From NCBI RefSeq assembly GCF_002090155.1, contig NZ_BBRM01000002.1, forward strand, positions 682,001 to 746,000: a DNA stretch of 64,000 nucleotides. Direction: 5' to 3'. Made by a program: the position numbers and the translations under genes. The notes under the pieces are model-generated. The model was not told the origin of the DNA. It did no database searches and was given only the letters and a program-made list of their open reading frames with translations. Positions 37,555 to 47,297 of the stretch are shown in pieces (the first letter of the stretch is position 1; each line of letters opens with the position of its first letter). The DNA is from Demequina sp. NBRC 110056 (GTDB lineage Bacteria; Actinomycetota; Actinomycetes; Actinomycetales; Demequinaceae).

Positions 37555-38294
37555 TGACCACGCACGCTCACGCCCAGCACATCCGGTCCGGCCGAGGCAT
37601 GCCGTCCGGCCCGCGCCTGACGCCGGAGCGGCGCGCGCTGCTGACTCGCCGCATCCGGATCATCGTGTCGCTCACCATCGCGTACAACCTGGTCGAGGCC
37701 GTGGTCGCGCTGGCCGCCGGCGCTGCTGCCTCGTCGACCGCGCTGCTGGGCTTCGGGCTCGACTCCGTGGTGGAGGTCACCTCCGCGGCAATCGTGGCGT
37801 GGCAGTTCACGGCCACGGACCCGCGCCGACGCGAGCGGCTCGCGATGCGCCTCATCGCGGTGTCGTTCTTCGCGCTCGCCGCCATCGTGCTGGTCGAGGC
37901 CACCCGGGCGGTGCTGACGGGCGCGCAGCCCGAGGCCTCCCCCGTGGGCATCGTGCTCGCGTCGCTGTCCGTCGCGATCATGCCCACGGTGTCCTACCTC
38001 GAGCGCCGCGCGGGGCGCGAGCTCGGCTCCCCGACGGCGGTCGCGGACTCGCGCCAGACGCTCATCTGCGCCTACCTTTCGGTGGCGCTGCTCCTGGGCC
38101 TGGTGCTCAACGCGTGGCTCGGCTGGTGGTGGGCGGACCCGGCCGCCGCCGCGGTGATCGCGGGCTTCGCCGTGCGGGAGGGGCTCGAGGCCTGGCGCGG
38201 CGACGGGTGCTGCGCGACGTCGGGAGCGCTGCTGCACGGCCACGCGGAGACGTGCGCGTGCGACGCGGGCTGCGACGACGGCTGCTGCGACTGA
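37554..38294 (+). CDS. Cation efflux transporter (CDF-like) with Cys-rich tail
   Basis: A 246-aa membrane protein with about six helices. Conserved acidic/polar positions on helix 2 ([12 protein letters not shown]) and helix 5 ([14 protein letters not shown]) resemble CDF/TMEM163-like transporters. The C-terminus [13 protein letters not shown] is a probable soft-metal-binding tail. The product likely exports Cd/Pb or Zn under control of the adjacent CmtR-like sensor; specificity is inference. It converges with the 38298 gene with 3 bp between. Confidence 0.82.
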   Translation: MTTHAHAQHIRSGRGMPSGPRLTPERRALLTRRIRIIVSLTIAYNLVEAVVALAAGAAASSTALLGFGLDSVVEVTSAAIVAWQFTATDPRRRERLAMRLIAVSFFALAAIVLVEATRAVLTGAQPEASPVGIVLASLSVAIMPTVSYLERRAGRELGSPTAVADSRQTLICAYLSVALLLGLVLNAWLGWWWADPAAAAVIAGFAVREGLEAWRGDGCCATSGALLHGHAETCACDAGCDDGCCD

Positions 38295-38297
38295 CGG

Positions 38298-38747
38298 CTA
38301 GGCGGGCGCGAGCGTCGCGACGATCGTGACATCACCCGCGATCTCGACGCGGTCGACGACGATCCGCGTCCCCATGTCGCGCGCGAGCACGTCCGCGAGC
38401 GCGCGGACGTCGACCGCGACGAGCATGGTGGAGCCGCTCACCGAGATGTCGACGGCGCCGGGAGGCAGGCTCGTGCGCTCGGGGCGCCACAGCCGCGCGA
38501 GCGCGACCCGCAACGCGAAGCCGGGCGCGCGCAGGCGTCCGGCGTGCACGTCGGCGACGGCGCGGAGCTGACCGCCCTCGACCGTGACATCGCGGACGGC
38601 CGCCGTGCCGGCCACGTGCATCGGGCCCACCTTGAGGGTGACGTCGATCTCGAGGGTGCCGTCGCGGGTGGTGCGCGCGGCGGTGACCTCGCGGACCTGG
38701 GTGCGCAGCGCAGTGGCGACCTCGTGGGGCTCCAGGACGATGCGCAT
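38298..38747 (-). CDS. Conserved hypothetical protein downstream of hisH
   Basis: A 149-aa protein predicted mostly beta, with no membrane segment and no recognised motif. It reads like an LmeA/DUF2993-style lipid-binding fragment (VTVEGGQLRAVADVHAGRLR, VDISVSGSTMLVAVDVRALA), but the match is weak. It lies 9 bp after the hisH stop, same strand, so it is probably co-transcribed. Confidence 0.6.
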   Translation of the reverse strand: MRIVLEPHEVATALRTQVREVTAARTTRDGTLEIDVTLKVGPMHVAGTAAVRDVTVEGGQLRAVADVHAGRLRAPGFALRVALARLWRPERTSLPPGAVDISVSGSTMLVAVDVRALADVLARDMGTRIVVDRVEIAGDVTIVATLAPA

Positions 38748-38756
38748 GGCGACTCG

Positions 38757-39413
38757 CTAGAGCGTCGCGACCCAGTTGCGCAGCAGCTGCAGCCCGGCCT
38801 CGCCCGACTTCTCGGGGTGGAACTGCGTCGCGGCGAGCGGGCCGTTCTCGACGGCGGCGACGAACCTGTCGGGCGCATCGGCCGTGCCGGCCTCCGACCA
38901 CGTGACGAGCGGCGCGCGGAAGCGGCCGGTGTCCTCGGTGGTGCCGAGCGGGAACTCGCGCGCGCCGTAGGAGTGGACAAAGTAGAAGCGCTCGTCGGCG
39001 ATGCCTTCGAAGAGGCTCGACCCCTCGGGAACATCCACCTGTGCCCAGCCCATGTTGGGCACGACGGGCGCCTGCAGCTTCTCGACGACGCCGGGCCACT
39101 GGTCGAGGCCCTCCGTCTCGACGCCGTGCTCGACGCCGCGCTCGAACATCACCTGCATGCCCACGCAGATGCCGAGCACGGGGCGGCCTCCGGACAGGCG
39201 CCGGCCGATGATCTGCTCGCCGCGCACGCCCTTGAGGCCCGTCATGACGGCCTCGAACGCGCCGACGCCGGGGACGATCAGACCGTCCGCGTTCTCCGCG
39301 ATCACGCGGTCGTCGGTGAGGACCACGCGGGCCCCCACGTGCTCCACCGCGCGCACCGCCGAGCGGACGTTGCCGAAGCCGTAGTCGAGGACGCAGACGA
39401 GGGGGGAGGTCAC
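38757..39413 (-). CDS. hisH: Imidazole glycerol phosphate synthase, glutaminase subunit
   Basis: A 218-aa class I glutamine amidotransferase. The nucleophile is in [10 protein letters not shown], and the His-Glu pair in [13 protein letters not shown]; the N-terminus [17 protein letters not shown] is typical. It supplies ammonia to HisF, which is not in the window. A GTG start at 39413 follows TAGACT by 6 nt, so it probably has its own leaderless promoter. Confidence 0.95.
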   Translation of the reverse strand: MTSPLVCVLDYGFGNVRSAVRAVEHVGARVVLTDDRVIAENADGLIVPGVGAFEAVMTGLKGVRGEQIIGRRLSGGRPVLGICVGMQVMFERGVEHGVETEGLDQWPGVVEKLQAPVVPNMGWAQVDVPEGSSLFEGIADERFYFVHSYGAREFPLGTTEDTGRFRAPLVTWSEAGTADAPDRFVAAVENGPLAATQFHPEKSGEAGLQLLRNWVATL

Positions 39414-39498
39414 CGGTTCAGTCTATCGGCGGGCGGCAGCGCCCCTCGCGTCGCCTGAGCAGCGCCGATGCGCGCGCCGGGTCGCGCCCGCGCGCCGC

Positions 39499-40098
39499 CT
39501 ACTCCCCGCTCGGGTCCGGGTTGGAGTTGCGCTTGTTCTCCTGCTGCGCCTGGTACTGCTTCTTCGCGGCCTTGGACGCGCGACGCAGCTCCTTGAACGC
39601 CTCGAAGCGGCCCATGCGCGCCTCGAAGGTCTTGCCCGGGTGCGTCTTGGAGAGCTCCTCGATGGTTTGGGTGCCGGCCATGAGGGTGTGGATCACGCCC
39701 GGAGCCTGGTCGAGGGCGAGGCCCGGGGGCACCGTGTCGCCCTTCTGGCCACCGAGCCAGCGGGTGATGGTGATCTGACCCTTGCGGCGCTCCATCGCGA
39801 GGATGGGCTGCGTCTTGACGAACGCGCTCACCACCTGGCCGGCGGCGTCGACGGCGCCCGGGCTCGTGTCATCGAGCACGGCGAAGGCTCCGGCCGAGGT
39901 CTCGATGGTCTGACCCTTGACGCCGTTGAGCGAGCACACGGCAGCGAGGACGCGGCCGTTCTGGATGGGCGTGAACAGCGCGACGGTGTCGTTGTCGATG
40001 TGCTTGCCGGTCTCCCCCATCGGCTTCGCGTCCGCGAGGCTCGACAGGTCGTCAGGGACGTCGAAACCGTCGTCGGACCGACCCTGCTCGTCCGTCAC
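39499..40098 (-). CDS. Conserved hypothetical protein between hisB and hisH
   Basis: A 199-aa soluble protein: acidic N-terminus ([19 protein letters not shown]), a middle beta-rich part ([40 protein letters not shown]) and a basic helical C-terminus ([20 protein letters not shown]). GTG 40098 overlaps the hisB TGA by 4 bp (GTGA), so it is translationally coupled to hisB. I know no function; no similarity to histidine enzymes was seen. Confidence 0.7.
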   Translation of the reverse strand: MTDEQGRSDDGFDVPDDLSSLADAKPMGETGKHIDNDTVALFTPIQNGRVLAAVCSLNGVKGQTIETSAGAFAVLDDTSPGAVDAAGQVVSAFVKTQPILAMERRKGQITITRWLGGQKGDTVPPGLALDQAPGVIHTLMAGTQTIEELSKTHPGKTFEARMGRFEAFKELRRASKAAKKQYQAQQENKRNSNPDPSGE

Positions 40099-40706
40099 AG
40101 CGCGCCCTTCGTGGACGGGATGCCCTTGACCCGCGCATCGGCCGTCACCGCGAACCGGAGGGCACGCGCGAGGGCCTTGAACTGCGCCTCGACGATGTGG
40201 TGGGGGTCGCGTCCCGCGAGCACGCGCATGTGCACGCAGATGCCCGCGTGGTGCGCGATGGACTCGAGGGCGTGGCCCGTGAGCGAGCCAGCGAAGTTGC
40301 CGCCGATGAGGTGCGTCGCCTGGCCCACGGGCTCGCCGACGTGCACGAAGTACGGGCGGCCCGACACGTCGACCACGCACTGCGCGAGCGCCTCGTCGAG
40401 CGGCACCAGGGCGTCGCCGAACCGCGAGATGCCGGCCTTGTCGCCCAGGGCGATCTTGAGCGCCTCGCCGATGCAAATCGCGACGTCCTCGACCGTGTGG
40501 TGCGAGTCGATGTGGACGTCGCCGGTCGCCTTCACCGTGAGGTCCATGAGCGAGTGCTTGCCGAGCGCGGTGAGCATGTGGTCGTAGAACGGCACGCCCG
40601 TGCTGATCTCGGTGACGCCGGAGCCGTCGAGGTCGAGCTCGACCAGGACCTCGGACTCGCTGGTCTTGCGCTCGATGCGGCCGGTGCGGGCTGCTGCCTC
40701 GCTCAT
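40095..40706 (-). CDS. hisB: Imidazoleglycerol-phosphate dehydratase
   Basis: A 203-aa IGPD, the monofunctional form. Mn-binding histidine clusters are visible: [37 protein letters not shown] and [20 protein letters not shown] 40706 overlaps the hisC stop by 4 bp (ATGA). Confidence 0.96.
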   Translation of the reverse strand: MSEAAARTGRIERKTSESEVLVELDLDGSGVTEISTGVPFYDHMLTALGKHSLMDLTVKATGDVHIDSHHTVEDVAICIGEALKIALGDKAGISRFGDALVPLDEALAQCVVDVSGRPYFVHVGEPVGQATHLIGGNFAGSLTGHALESIAHHAGICVHMRVLAGRDPHHIVEAQFKALARALRFAVTADARVKGIPSTKGAL

Positions 40707-41797
40707 GCAGTGACCTCCAGTAGCGCGCTGCGGAACAGCGCCATCTCCTGCGGCGTGCCGATCGACACCCGCAGCCATCCCTCGGGCCCCGTCACACGGA
40801 TGAGCACTCCGTGCGCCAGCAGCCCCTGAAACACTGTCTCACGGTCCTCGAACGGCCCGAACAGCGCGAAGTTCGCGTCCGTGTCCGCGACCGTGTAGCC
40901 CTGATCGCGCAGCCACGCGACGGTCTCGTCGCGCTCGGCGCGGATCTCGTCGACCTGCGCCTGCAGCTCGCGGTGGTGCGCGAGCGCCGCGCGTGCGGTC
41001 GCCTGCGTCACGGCGCTCAGGTGGTACGGCAGGCGCACCACGCGCAGCGCGTCCACGAGCTCCTCGTGCGCGATGAGGTAACCCAGGCGGCCGCCTGCCA
41101 GGGCGAACGCCTTCGACATGGTGCGGCTCACCGCGAGGTTCTTGTGCCGCGGGATGATGGTCGCCGCGCTCGGCACGCCGTTGCGGCGGAACTCCGCGTA
41201 GGCCTCGTCGATGACGACCACGCAGCCGTCCTCGATCTCGTCGGCCGCGGCGATCAGTGCACGCACGTCGTCGAGGCTCAGCGCCGTGCCCGTCGGGTTG
41301 TTGGGGCTCGCGACGATCACCATGCTGGGCCGGATCTCGCGGATCGCCGCCTGCGCGGCCTCGATGTCGAGCGTGAAGTCCTCGCGCCGCGGCAGCGTCA
41401 CGAACTCGGTGATGGTGTCGCGCGCGTACTCGGGGTACATCGAGTACGTGGGCGCGAAGCTCAGCACCGTGCGGCCCGGGCCGCCGAACGCCTGGTGCAG
41501 GTGCAGCATGACCTCGTTCGAGCCGTTCGCGGCCCAGATGTTGCGCACCTCGACGAAGTCGACGCGGCTCTCCACCGACAGGTAGTGGGCGAGGTCCGCG
41601 CGCAGCGCCGTGAAGTCGCGGTCCGGGTACCGGTTGAGACCCTCGGCGGCCTTGCGCACGGCATTCGCGATGGCGTCCACGACGGACGGCGGCGGCGCGT
41701 ACGGGTTCTCGTTCACGTTGAGACGCGCGGTCACGTCCAGCTGGGGGGCACCATAGGGCTCCAAACCGGCCAGCTCGGGGCGCAGGGGCAGGGTCAT
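40703..41797 (-). CDS. hisC: Histidinol-phosphate aminotransferase
   Basis: A 364-aa fold-type I PLP enzyme. [14 protein letters not shown] opens the protein, the PLP lysine is in [18 protein letters not shown], and the aspartate/tyrosine block is [17 protein letters not shown] lies 7 nt before ATG 41797 (leaderless). First gene of the hisC-hisB-hyp run and divergent from recQ. Confidence 0.95.
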   Translation of the reverse strand: MTLPLRPELAGLEPYGAPQLDVTARLNVNENPYAPPPSVVDAIANAVRKAAEGLNRYPDRDFTALRADLAHYLSVESRVDFVEVRNIWAANGSNEVMLHLHQAFGGPGRTVLSFAPTYSMYPEYARDTITEFVTLPRREDFTLDIEAAQAAIREIRPSMVIVASPNNPTGTALSLDDVRALIAAADEIEDGCVVVIDEAYAEFRRNGVPSAATIIPRHKNLAVSRTMSKAFALAGGRLGYLIAHEELVDALRVVRLPYHLSAVTQATARAALAHHRELQAQVDEIRAERDETVAWLRDQGYTVADTDANFALFGPFEDRETVFQGLLAHGVLIRVTGPEGWLRVSIGTPQEMALFRSALLEVTA

Positions 41798-41911
41798 GGC
41801 AGGGAGTCTAGTGGCGGGGCTGTGGTCGTCAGAGTCGGCCCCGATGCGCCGGTCTCGCCGGAGCGCCGATGCGCGGGCGGGGATGTCGGTGGCGGCACCT
41901 ACGGTGGTGGC

Positions 41912-44167
41912 ATGGCTGGCGACCCCGCACCGACCGACACCTCCACGATTGAGCCCACGAGCGCATCGGCCCTGCCCGATGCCGAGGGGCCTACCGCCGA
42001 CGCACTCCGAGTCGAGGGTGAGGCGGCACTGCGCGCGCTCGTGGGGCGCGAGGACGTGTCGCTGCGCGAGGACCAGTGGCGCGCGATCGAGGCGCTCGTG
42101 GCGCGGCACGCGCGCGCTCTGGTGGTGCAGCGGACCGGGTGGGGAAAGTCCGCGGTGTACTTCGTGGCGACCACGCTGCTGCGGGCGCGCGGCGCGGGTC
42201 CCACGATCATCGTCTCTCCCCTGCTGGCGCTCATGCGCGACCAGATCGCCGCCGCCTCGCGCGCCGGGATCCGCGCGGCGACGGTGAACTCCGCGAACGT
42301 CACGGAGTGGGACCAGGTCCACGCCGCGATCGCGGCTGGTGAGATCGATGTCCTGCTGTGCTCGCCGGAGCGGCTCAACAACCCGCAGTTCCGCGACGAG
42401 GTGCTCCCGCGGCTCGCGCGCGACGCCGGCCTGGTCGTCATCGACGAGGCGCACTGCATCTCCGACTGGGGGCACGACTTCCGGCCCGACTACCGACGCA
42501 TTCGGACGCTGCTCGCGGAGCTTCCCGACGGGATCCCCGTGCTCGCGACCACCGCGACCGCGAACTCGCGCGTCACCGCGGACGTGGCGGAGCAGCTGGG
42601 CGTGCGCGGCGCAGATCTCACGGCCCGCGAGGACGTGCTCGTGCTGCGCGGGGCGCTCGACCGAGAGTCCTTGCACCTGGCCGTGCAGCAGCTGCCCGAC
42701 CCGGCGACGCGGGTGGCGTGGCTCGCGCAGGCGCTCCGGTCGATGGACGGGTCGGGCATCGTCTACTGCCTCACGGTCTCGGCAGCGGAGGAGGTGGCGT
42801 CGCAGCTGCGCGACGCCGGGCTCGAGGTGGGCGCCTACACGGGCCGCACCGACCCCGCCGAGCGCGAGCAGCTCGAGGACGACCTCAAGTCCAACCGCGT
42901 GAAGGCGCTGGTCGCGACGTCGGCGCTCGGCATGGGCTTCGACAAGCCCGACCTCGCCTTCGTCATCCACGTGGGCGCGCCGTCCTCCCCCATCGCCTAC
43001 TACCAGCAGGTGGGCCGCGCGGGCCGCGGCGTCTCCCGCGCGACCGTGGTGCTGCTGCCCGGCTCCGAGGACCGCGCAATCTGGGAGTGGTTCGGCTCGC
43101 AGGCCTTCCCTCCCGAGGACCAGGTGCGCGCCGCCCTCGCGGCGCTCGGCACGGCGTCGCCCACCTCCGTCGCGGCGCTCGAGACGCAAGTCGAGCTGCG
43201 CCGAGGCAGGCTTGAGTCGATGCTCAAGGTGCTCGACGTCGACGGAGCCGTCCGCCGCGTCCAGGGCGGGTGGATCGCCACCGGCGAGCCGTGGGAGTAC
43301 GACGCGGAGCGGTACGCCCGCGTCGCCGCCGCGCGCACCGCCGAGCAGGACACGATGCTCGAGTACGAGCGCCTCGACACGTGTCGCATGGCCTTCCTGC
43401 GCGGCGTGCTCGACGATCCCGAGCTGGAGGACGGCTGGGCGTGCGGCCGCTGTGACGTCTGCGGCGGCGTGACGCTGCCCGACGCGCCGTCGACGTCGGA
43501 CGTCGAGGCCGTGCGCGACGGGCTCGACCGCGTAGGCGTGGAGCTCGTGGCCCGGCGGCAGTGGCCGAGCGGCCTCGATGCGCTTGGGCTCGACCTACGC
43601 GGCCGCATTCCGGCGGACGAGCAGGCCGCGACCGGCCGCGCCGTCGCACGGCTGGATGGGCTCGGCTGGTCCGTCGCGCTCCGCGAGCTGTTCGAGACGC
43701 GCACGCCGGAGGGCGGTGTGGTCGACGGCGAGACCCCCGTGCCGCTGCGGGGCGCGGCCGTGCGCGCGCTCGAGGACTGGCCGGACCTCTGGCGTCCGGG
43801 ACCCGGCGGCGCGAGGACGACGGTGGTCGAGGGCGTGGTGGCGGTCCGGTCGGTCACCCGTCCGCTGCTCGCAGGGCACCTCGGGCCCGGTCTCGCCCGC
43901 TACCTCGGCGTGCCGTTCCTGGGCTGGGCCGGACCCCGGCCCGGTCTCGAGGAGCCGATGCGCCACGACGTGAACTCCGCGCAGCGCCTCGCAGGGGTGA
44001 CGCGCAGGCTCGACCTCGAGTCCGACGCGACAGCTGGCGTCTCCGGGCGCACCGTGCTGCTCGTCGACGACTCGATCGACTCGGGCTGGACGCTCACGGT
44101 CGCCGCACGGCTTCTGCGGCGCGCTGGGGCGAGCGCGGTCATGCCGTTCGTGCTCGGGGTGCGGTGA
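41912..44167 (+). CDS. RecQ-family helicase fused to a phosphoribosyltransferase-like domain
   Basis: A 751-aa protein. The RecQ core has Walker A QRTGWGKSAVYF (about 74-85), DEAH as VIDEAHCISDWGHDFRP, LATTATAN, and domain 2 with ATSALGMGFDKPDL and QQVGRAGRG. A zinc-binding set follows (CGRCDVCGG, with an upstream Cys in DTCRMAFL). Residues 520-751 contain no HRDC domain; they end in a type I phosphoribosyltransferase-like segment with the PRPP loop VLLVDDSIDSGWTLTVAARL. DNA unwinding is expected; the role of the PRTase-like part is unknown. TACGGT lies 6 nt before ATG 41912 (leaderless). Confidence 0.85.
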   Translation: MAGDPAPTDTSTIEPTSASALPDAEGPTADALRVEGEAALRALVGREDVSLREDQWRAIEALVARHARALVVQRTGWGKSAVYFVATTLLRARGAGPTIIVSPLLALMRDQIAAASRAGIRAATVNSANVTEWDQVHAAIAAGEIDVLLCSPERLNNPQFRDEVLPRLARDAGLVVIDEAHCISDWGHDFRPDYRRIRTLLAELPDGIPVLATTATANSRVTADVAEQLGVRGADLTAREDVLVLRGALDRESLHLAVQQLPDPATRVAWLAQALRSMDGSGIVYCLTVSAAEEVASQLRDAGLEVGAYTGRTDPAEREQLEDDLKSNRVKALVATSALGMGFDKPDLAFVIHVGAPSSPIAYYQQVGRAGRGVSRATVVLLPGSEDRAIWEWFGSQAFPPEDQVRAALAALGTASPTSVAALETQVELRRGRLESMLKVLDVDGAVRRVQGGWIATGEPWEYDAERYARVAAARTAEQDTMLEYERLDTCRMAFLRGVLDDPELEDGWACGRCDVCGGVTLPDAPSTSDVEAVRDGLDRVGVELVARRQWPSGLDALGLDLRGRIPADEQAATGRAVARLDGLGWSVALRELFETRTPEGGVVDGETPVPLRGAAVRALEDWPDLWRPGPGGARTTVVEGVVAVRSVTRPLLAGHLGPGLARYLGVPFLGWAGPRPGLEEPMRHDVNSAQRLAGVTRRLDLESDATAGVSGRTVLLVDDSIDSGWTLTVAARLLRRAGASAVMPFVLGVR

Positions 44168-44183
44168 CGGGTACCGTCCTGCG

Positions 44184-44627
44184 CTACCCGAGGTGCGCGT
44201 CGTCGAGCACCACCACGCCGCGCTCCTGAGCCTCACAGAAGCCGCCGAAGGCCGTGAAGTAACCGTCCCGCTCCCAATCGGGAAGCGCCTCGGCATCCAC
44301 CAGCGCGCCGGTGCCGACCACGGTGTCGCCGTCGGCGACCGCGACGCCGTCGAGCTCGGGCATCGCGCCGCCGTCGGCCGCCGGCGTCTCCGGCGGCCAG
44401 ACGACCCACCGACTGTCGGCCTCGCCCTCGACGGCCAAGTCGACGCACCCGTTGGCGCGCACCGTCACCGTGCCCGAGATCTGCTGGCGGTCTCCCGCGA
44501 CGGCGTCGGCCGAGGGCTGGATCGGCACGCCGAAGCCGCCCTGGGCGTCCTCGTCGCCCGTGCCCTGACACCCGGCGAGCGCGGCACACACGCCGGCGAC
44601 CGCGGCCGCGACGTGTGCTGAGCGCAT
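44184..44627 (-). CDS. Small lipoprotein
   Basis: A 147-aa protein with a signal peptide and lipobox VCAALAGC (Cys near 20). The mature part is acidic and predicted beta (ISGTVTVRANGCVDLAVEGE, WVVWPPETPAADGG) with two further Cys that could form a disulfide. Function unknown. ATG 44627 is 10 bp after the hisD stop, so it is likely co-transcribed with hisD; AGGGAC precedes it. Confidence 0.72.
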   Translation of the reverse strand: MRSAHVAAAVAGVCAALAGCQGTGDEDAQGGFGVPIQPSADAVAGDRQQISGTVTVRANGCVDLAVEGEADSRWVVWPPETPAADGGAMPELDGVAVADGDTVVGTGALVDAEALPDWERDGYFTAFGGFCEAQERGVVVLDDAHLG

Positions 44628-44637
44628 GGGTCCGTCC

Positions 44638-45951
44638 CTACCGCTGTTGCCGGTCGAGACGGGCTTGGATGGCCTCGCCGTGGGCCGGGAGGTCCTCGGC
44701 GTTCGCCAGGGCGACGACCTTGTCTCCCACCTGGGCGAGCGCATCGGCGCTGTAGTGGATCGTCGCGACCGCCTTGAGGAAGCTCGTGACGCCCAAGCCG
44801 CTCGCGAAGCGCGCGGTGCCGCCCGTGGGCAGCACGTGGTTGGAGCCCGCGAGGTAGTCGCCGAGCGGGACGGGAGTGTGCGGGCCCACGAAGATCGCTC
44901 CCGCGCTCGTGATGCGCTCGGCGACGGCGGCGGCGTCGCGGGTGTGGATCTCGAGGTGCTCCGCCCCGTAGGCGTCGGCGACCTGGATCGACTGGTCGAT
45001 GCTGCCCGTGAGGATGACGGCGCTCTGGCGGCCCGTCAGAGCCTCCTTGGTGCGCGCCAGGTGCTTGGTCTCGTCCGCCCGCCGCAGCAGCGCCTCCTCG
45101 ACGCGCTCGGCCAGCTCCTCGTCGTCGGTGATGAGGACCGAGCCGGCCATGGGGTCGTGCTCGGCCTGGCTCAGCAGGTCCGCCGCCACGAAGTCAGCGT
45201 CCGCGGTGTCGTCAGCGATGATCGCGATCTCCGTGGGCCCGGCCTCCGCGTCGATGCCGACCACGCCGTTCACGGCGCGCTTGGCGGCTGCCACGTAGAC
45301 ATTGCCCGGACCGGTGATGACGTCGACGGGCTCACACAGGTCCTCGGCGCCGTAGGCGAGCATGCCGATGGCCTGGGCGCCGCCGACGGCGTAGACCTCG
45401 TCGATGCCCAGCAGCGCGCATGCCGCCAGGATGGTCGGGTGGGGCGCGCCGCCGAAGGCGCGCTGCGGCGGCGTGGCCACCGCGATCGACTCGACGCCTG
45501 CCGCCTGAGCGGTGACCACGTTCATGACGACCGAGCTCGGGTAGACGGCGAGGCCGCCGGGGACGTACAGGCCCACGCGCCCCACGGGGATCCACCGCTG
45601 GCTCACGGTCGCGCCCGGCGCGACCTCGACCGACACGGGCGGCGGGACGGTCGCCTCGTGGAACGCACGCACGCGGGTGATCGACTCGCGCAGCGCGTCG
45701 AGCACGGCCTCGTCCTGGGTCGCGAGCGCGGCCTCGATGCGGTCCGCGGGCACCCGCAGGTGCTCCGGCGTGACGCCGTCGAAGCGCTCGCCGTACTCGC
45801 GCAGGGCCTCGGCTCCCCTCGCGCGGACGTCGGCCAGGATCGGCTGGACCGTCGTGAGCGCATCGGCGACGTCGACGTCTGCCCGGGGCACGACGGAGAG
45901 CAGCTCGCGGGCGGTCAGGTCGCGGTCACGCAGGTCGATTCGGCTCAGCAC
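44638..45951 (-). CDS. hisD: Histidinol dehydrogenase
   Basis: A 437-aa NAD-dependent zinc enzyme for the last two steps of histidine synthesis. Recognisable blocks: GRVGLYVPGGLAVYPSSVVM, VDVITGPGNVYVAAAKRAVN, AGPTEIAIIADDTA, LLSQAEHDPMAGSVL and GSNHVLPTGGTARFASGL. A GTG start at 45951 follows TAGGCT by 6 nt (leaderless). Confidence 0.96.
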   Translation of the reverse strand: MLSRIDLRDRDLTARELLSVVPRADVDVADALTTVQPILADVRARGAEALREYGERFDGVTPEHLRVPADRIEAALATQDEAVLDALRESITRVRAFHEATVPPPVSVEVAPGATVSQRWIPVGRVGLYVPGGLAVYPSSVVMNVVTAQAAGVESIAVATPPQRAFGGAPHPTILAACALLGIDEVYAVGGAQAIGMLAYGAEDLCEPVDVITGPGNVYVAAAKRAVNGVVGIDAEAGPTEIAIIADDTADADFVAADLLSQAEHDPMAGSVLITDDEELAERVEEALLRRADETKHLARTKEALTGRQSAVILTGSIDQSIQVADAYGAEHLEIHTRDAAAVAERITSAGAIFVGPHTPVPLGDYLAGSNHVLPTGGTARFASGLGVTSFLKAVATIHYSADALAQVGDKVVALANAEDLPAHGEAIQARLDRQQR

Positions 45952-45960
45952 GGGATCAGC

Positions 45961-46848
45961 CTAGTCGGGGCCGCGGCTCGGACTGGGTCTGGCGAGCGCC
46001 GCGCGCAGACCGTCCTCGAGCGCAGTGGTGGGACGCCCCGCGAGCTCGGCGAGATCCGCGCCCAGCACGTCCAGCTCGCCGTCGCGCACCGCACGGTCGA
46101 GCGCGACCGCGAACTCCGCGATCGGCTCCGGGGTGCCGGCGCCCAGCAGCGCCTCCAGGTGAGCCGACTCGTCGAGCTGGCGCAACACCACCTGACGACC
46201 GCCCAGGCGACCGGCCGTCTCAGCCAGCTCGCGCATCGTCCACCCGGCGTCGCCTGCGAGCTCGTACCGCTGCCCCGCGTGGCCCGGGGTGGTGAGGACC
46301 GTGGCGGCCGCTGCGGCGAAGTCGGCGCGGGTCGCGGATGCGGTGCGTCCCTCGCCCGCGCTCGTCAGCAGCTCGCCGGAGCGCATCGCCTGGCGAACCT
46401 GGTCGACGTAGTTCTCGGTGTAGAAGCCGTTGCGCAGAACGACGAAGGGCGCGCCGGACTCCTCGAGCACGCGCTCGGTGCCCACGTGCTCGGGGAGCAC
46501 CGGGTTCTCCGTCGCATCGCCCGCCCTCAGCACCGAGGTGTAGGCGATGAGCTCGGCGCCGGCGGCGGCCGCGGCGTGAATCGCGTTCGCGTGCTGCTGG
46601 ACCCGCCGGCCGATCTCGGACCCGGAGATCACGAGCACCTTCTGCACGCCCTCGAAGGCGGCGGCGAGGCTCGGCGGGTTGTCGTAGTTGCCCTGGCGAA
46701 TCGAGACGCCCTGCGCGGCCATGTGGTCGACCTTCGCGGGATCGCGCACCACGGCGACGATCTGCCCGGGCCGCACGCCGCGTTCGAGCAGGGCATCGAC
46801 CACGAGCGGGCCCAGGTTGCCCGAGGCGGCGGTCACGGCGATGGACAC
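45961..46848 (-). CDS. NAD(P)H-binding oxidoreductase, NmrA/QorB-like
   Basis: A 295-aa atypical SDR. The N-terminal nucleotide loop AVTAASGNLGPLVVDALLER and the blocks VQKVLVISGSEI, LIAYTSVL and VLRNGFYTENY match the NmrA/quinone-oxidoreductase-2 group. GTG 46848 is supported by AAGGGAG 7-8 nt upstream. It ends about 10 bp before the hisD start region, same strand, but hisD seems to have its own promoter. Confidence 0.82.
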   Translation of the reverse strand: MSIAVTAASGNLGPLVVDALLERGVRPGQIVAVVRDPAKVDHMAAQGVSIRQGNYDNPPSLAAAFEGVQKVLVISGSEIGRRVQQHANAIHAAAAAGAELIAYTSVLRAGDATENPVLPEHVGTERVLEESGAPFVVLRNGFYTENYVDQVRQAMRSGELLTSAGEGRTASATRADFAAAAATVLTTPGHAGQRYELAGDAGWTMRELAETAGRLGGRQVVLRQLDESAHLEALLGAGTPEPIAEFAVALDRAVRDGELDVLGADLAELAGRPTTALEDGLRAALARPSPSRGPD

Positions 46849-46898
46849 GGCTCGCTCCCTTGTTCGTCTGCCAGGGAGAACCTCGGCGCGTGGTCGGG

Positions 46899-47297
46899 CT
46901 ATTCCCGCGGTGGCGCGGGGTTGGACACGGGGAAGGCGTGCTGCGAGATCGACAGCAGGTTGCCCTCGGAGTCACGGAACCAGGCGATCGCGTCGCCTCC
47001 CGGGGCGTTCCAGACCACGCCATCCTCCGCGAGCGCGAAGTCCTCGAACGTCACGCCCGCGCCGGTGAGGCGCGCGACCTCGGCGTGGATGTCAGCGACC
47101 TCCCATCCGAGCACGGTGAACGGCTGGGGCGTGAAGTCCGCGGCGTCGACGATGCGCACCATCGTGCCGCCCGACTCGCACACCATCGCGAAACCGTCGT
47201 CGCGCACGAACCGCAGGCCGATGACGTCGACGTAGAAGTCCCGCGCCCGCTCCGAGTCGTGCGCGGGCACGAAGGCGATCACGGGCGCGCCGGTCAT
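46899..47297 (-). CDS. VOC-superfamily protein (glyoxalase-like)
   Basis: A 132-aa single VOC domain: VIAFVPAHDSERARDFYVDV, GLRFVRDDGFAMVCESGGTM and the C-terminal WFRDSEGNLLSISQHA. Substrate unknown. Its ATG overlaps the upstream DUF4260 stop by 4 bp, so the pair is coupled. Confidence 0.82.
   Translation of the reverse strand: MTGAPVIAFVPAHDSERARDFYVDVIGLRFVRDDGFAMVCESGGTMVRIVDAADFTPQPFTVLGWEVADIHAEVARLTGAGVTFEDFALAEDGVVWNAPGGDAIAWFRDSEGNLLSISQHAFPVSNPAPPRE

Noticed and set aside
44168-44190. 6-bp stem CGGGTA/TACCCG between recQ and the lipoprotein gene
   Set aside because: A short stem with a long loop that overlaps the lipoprotein coding end; too weak for a terminator call.
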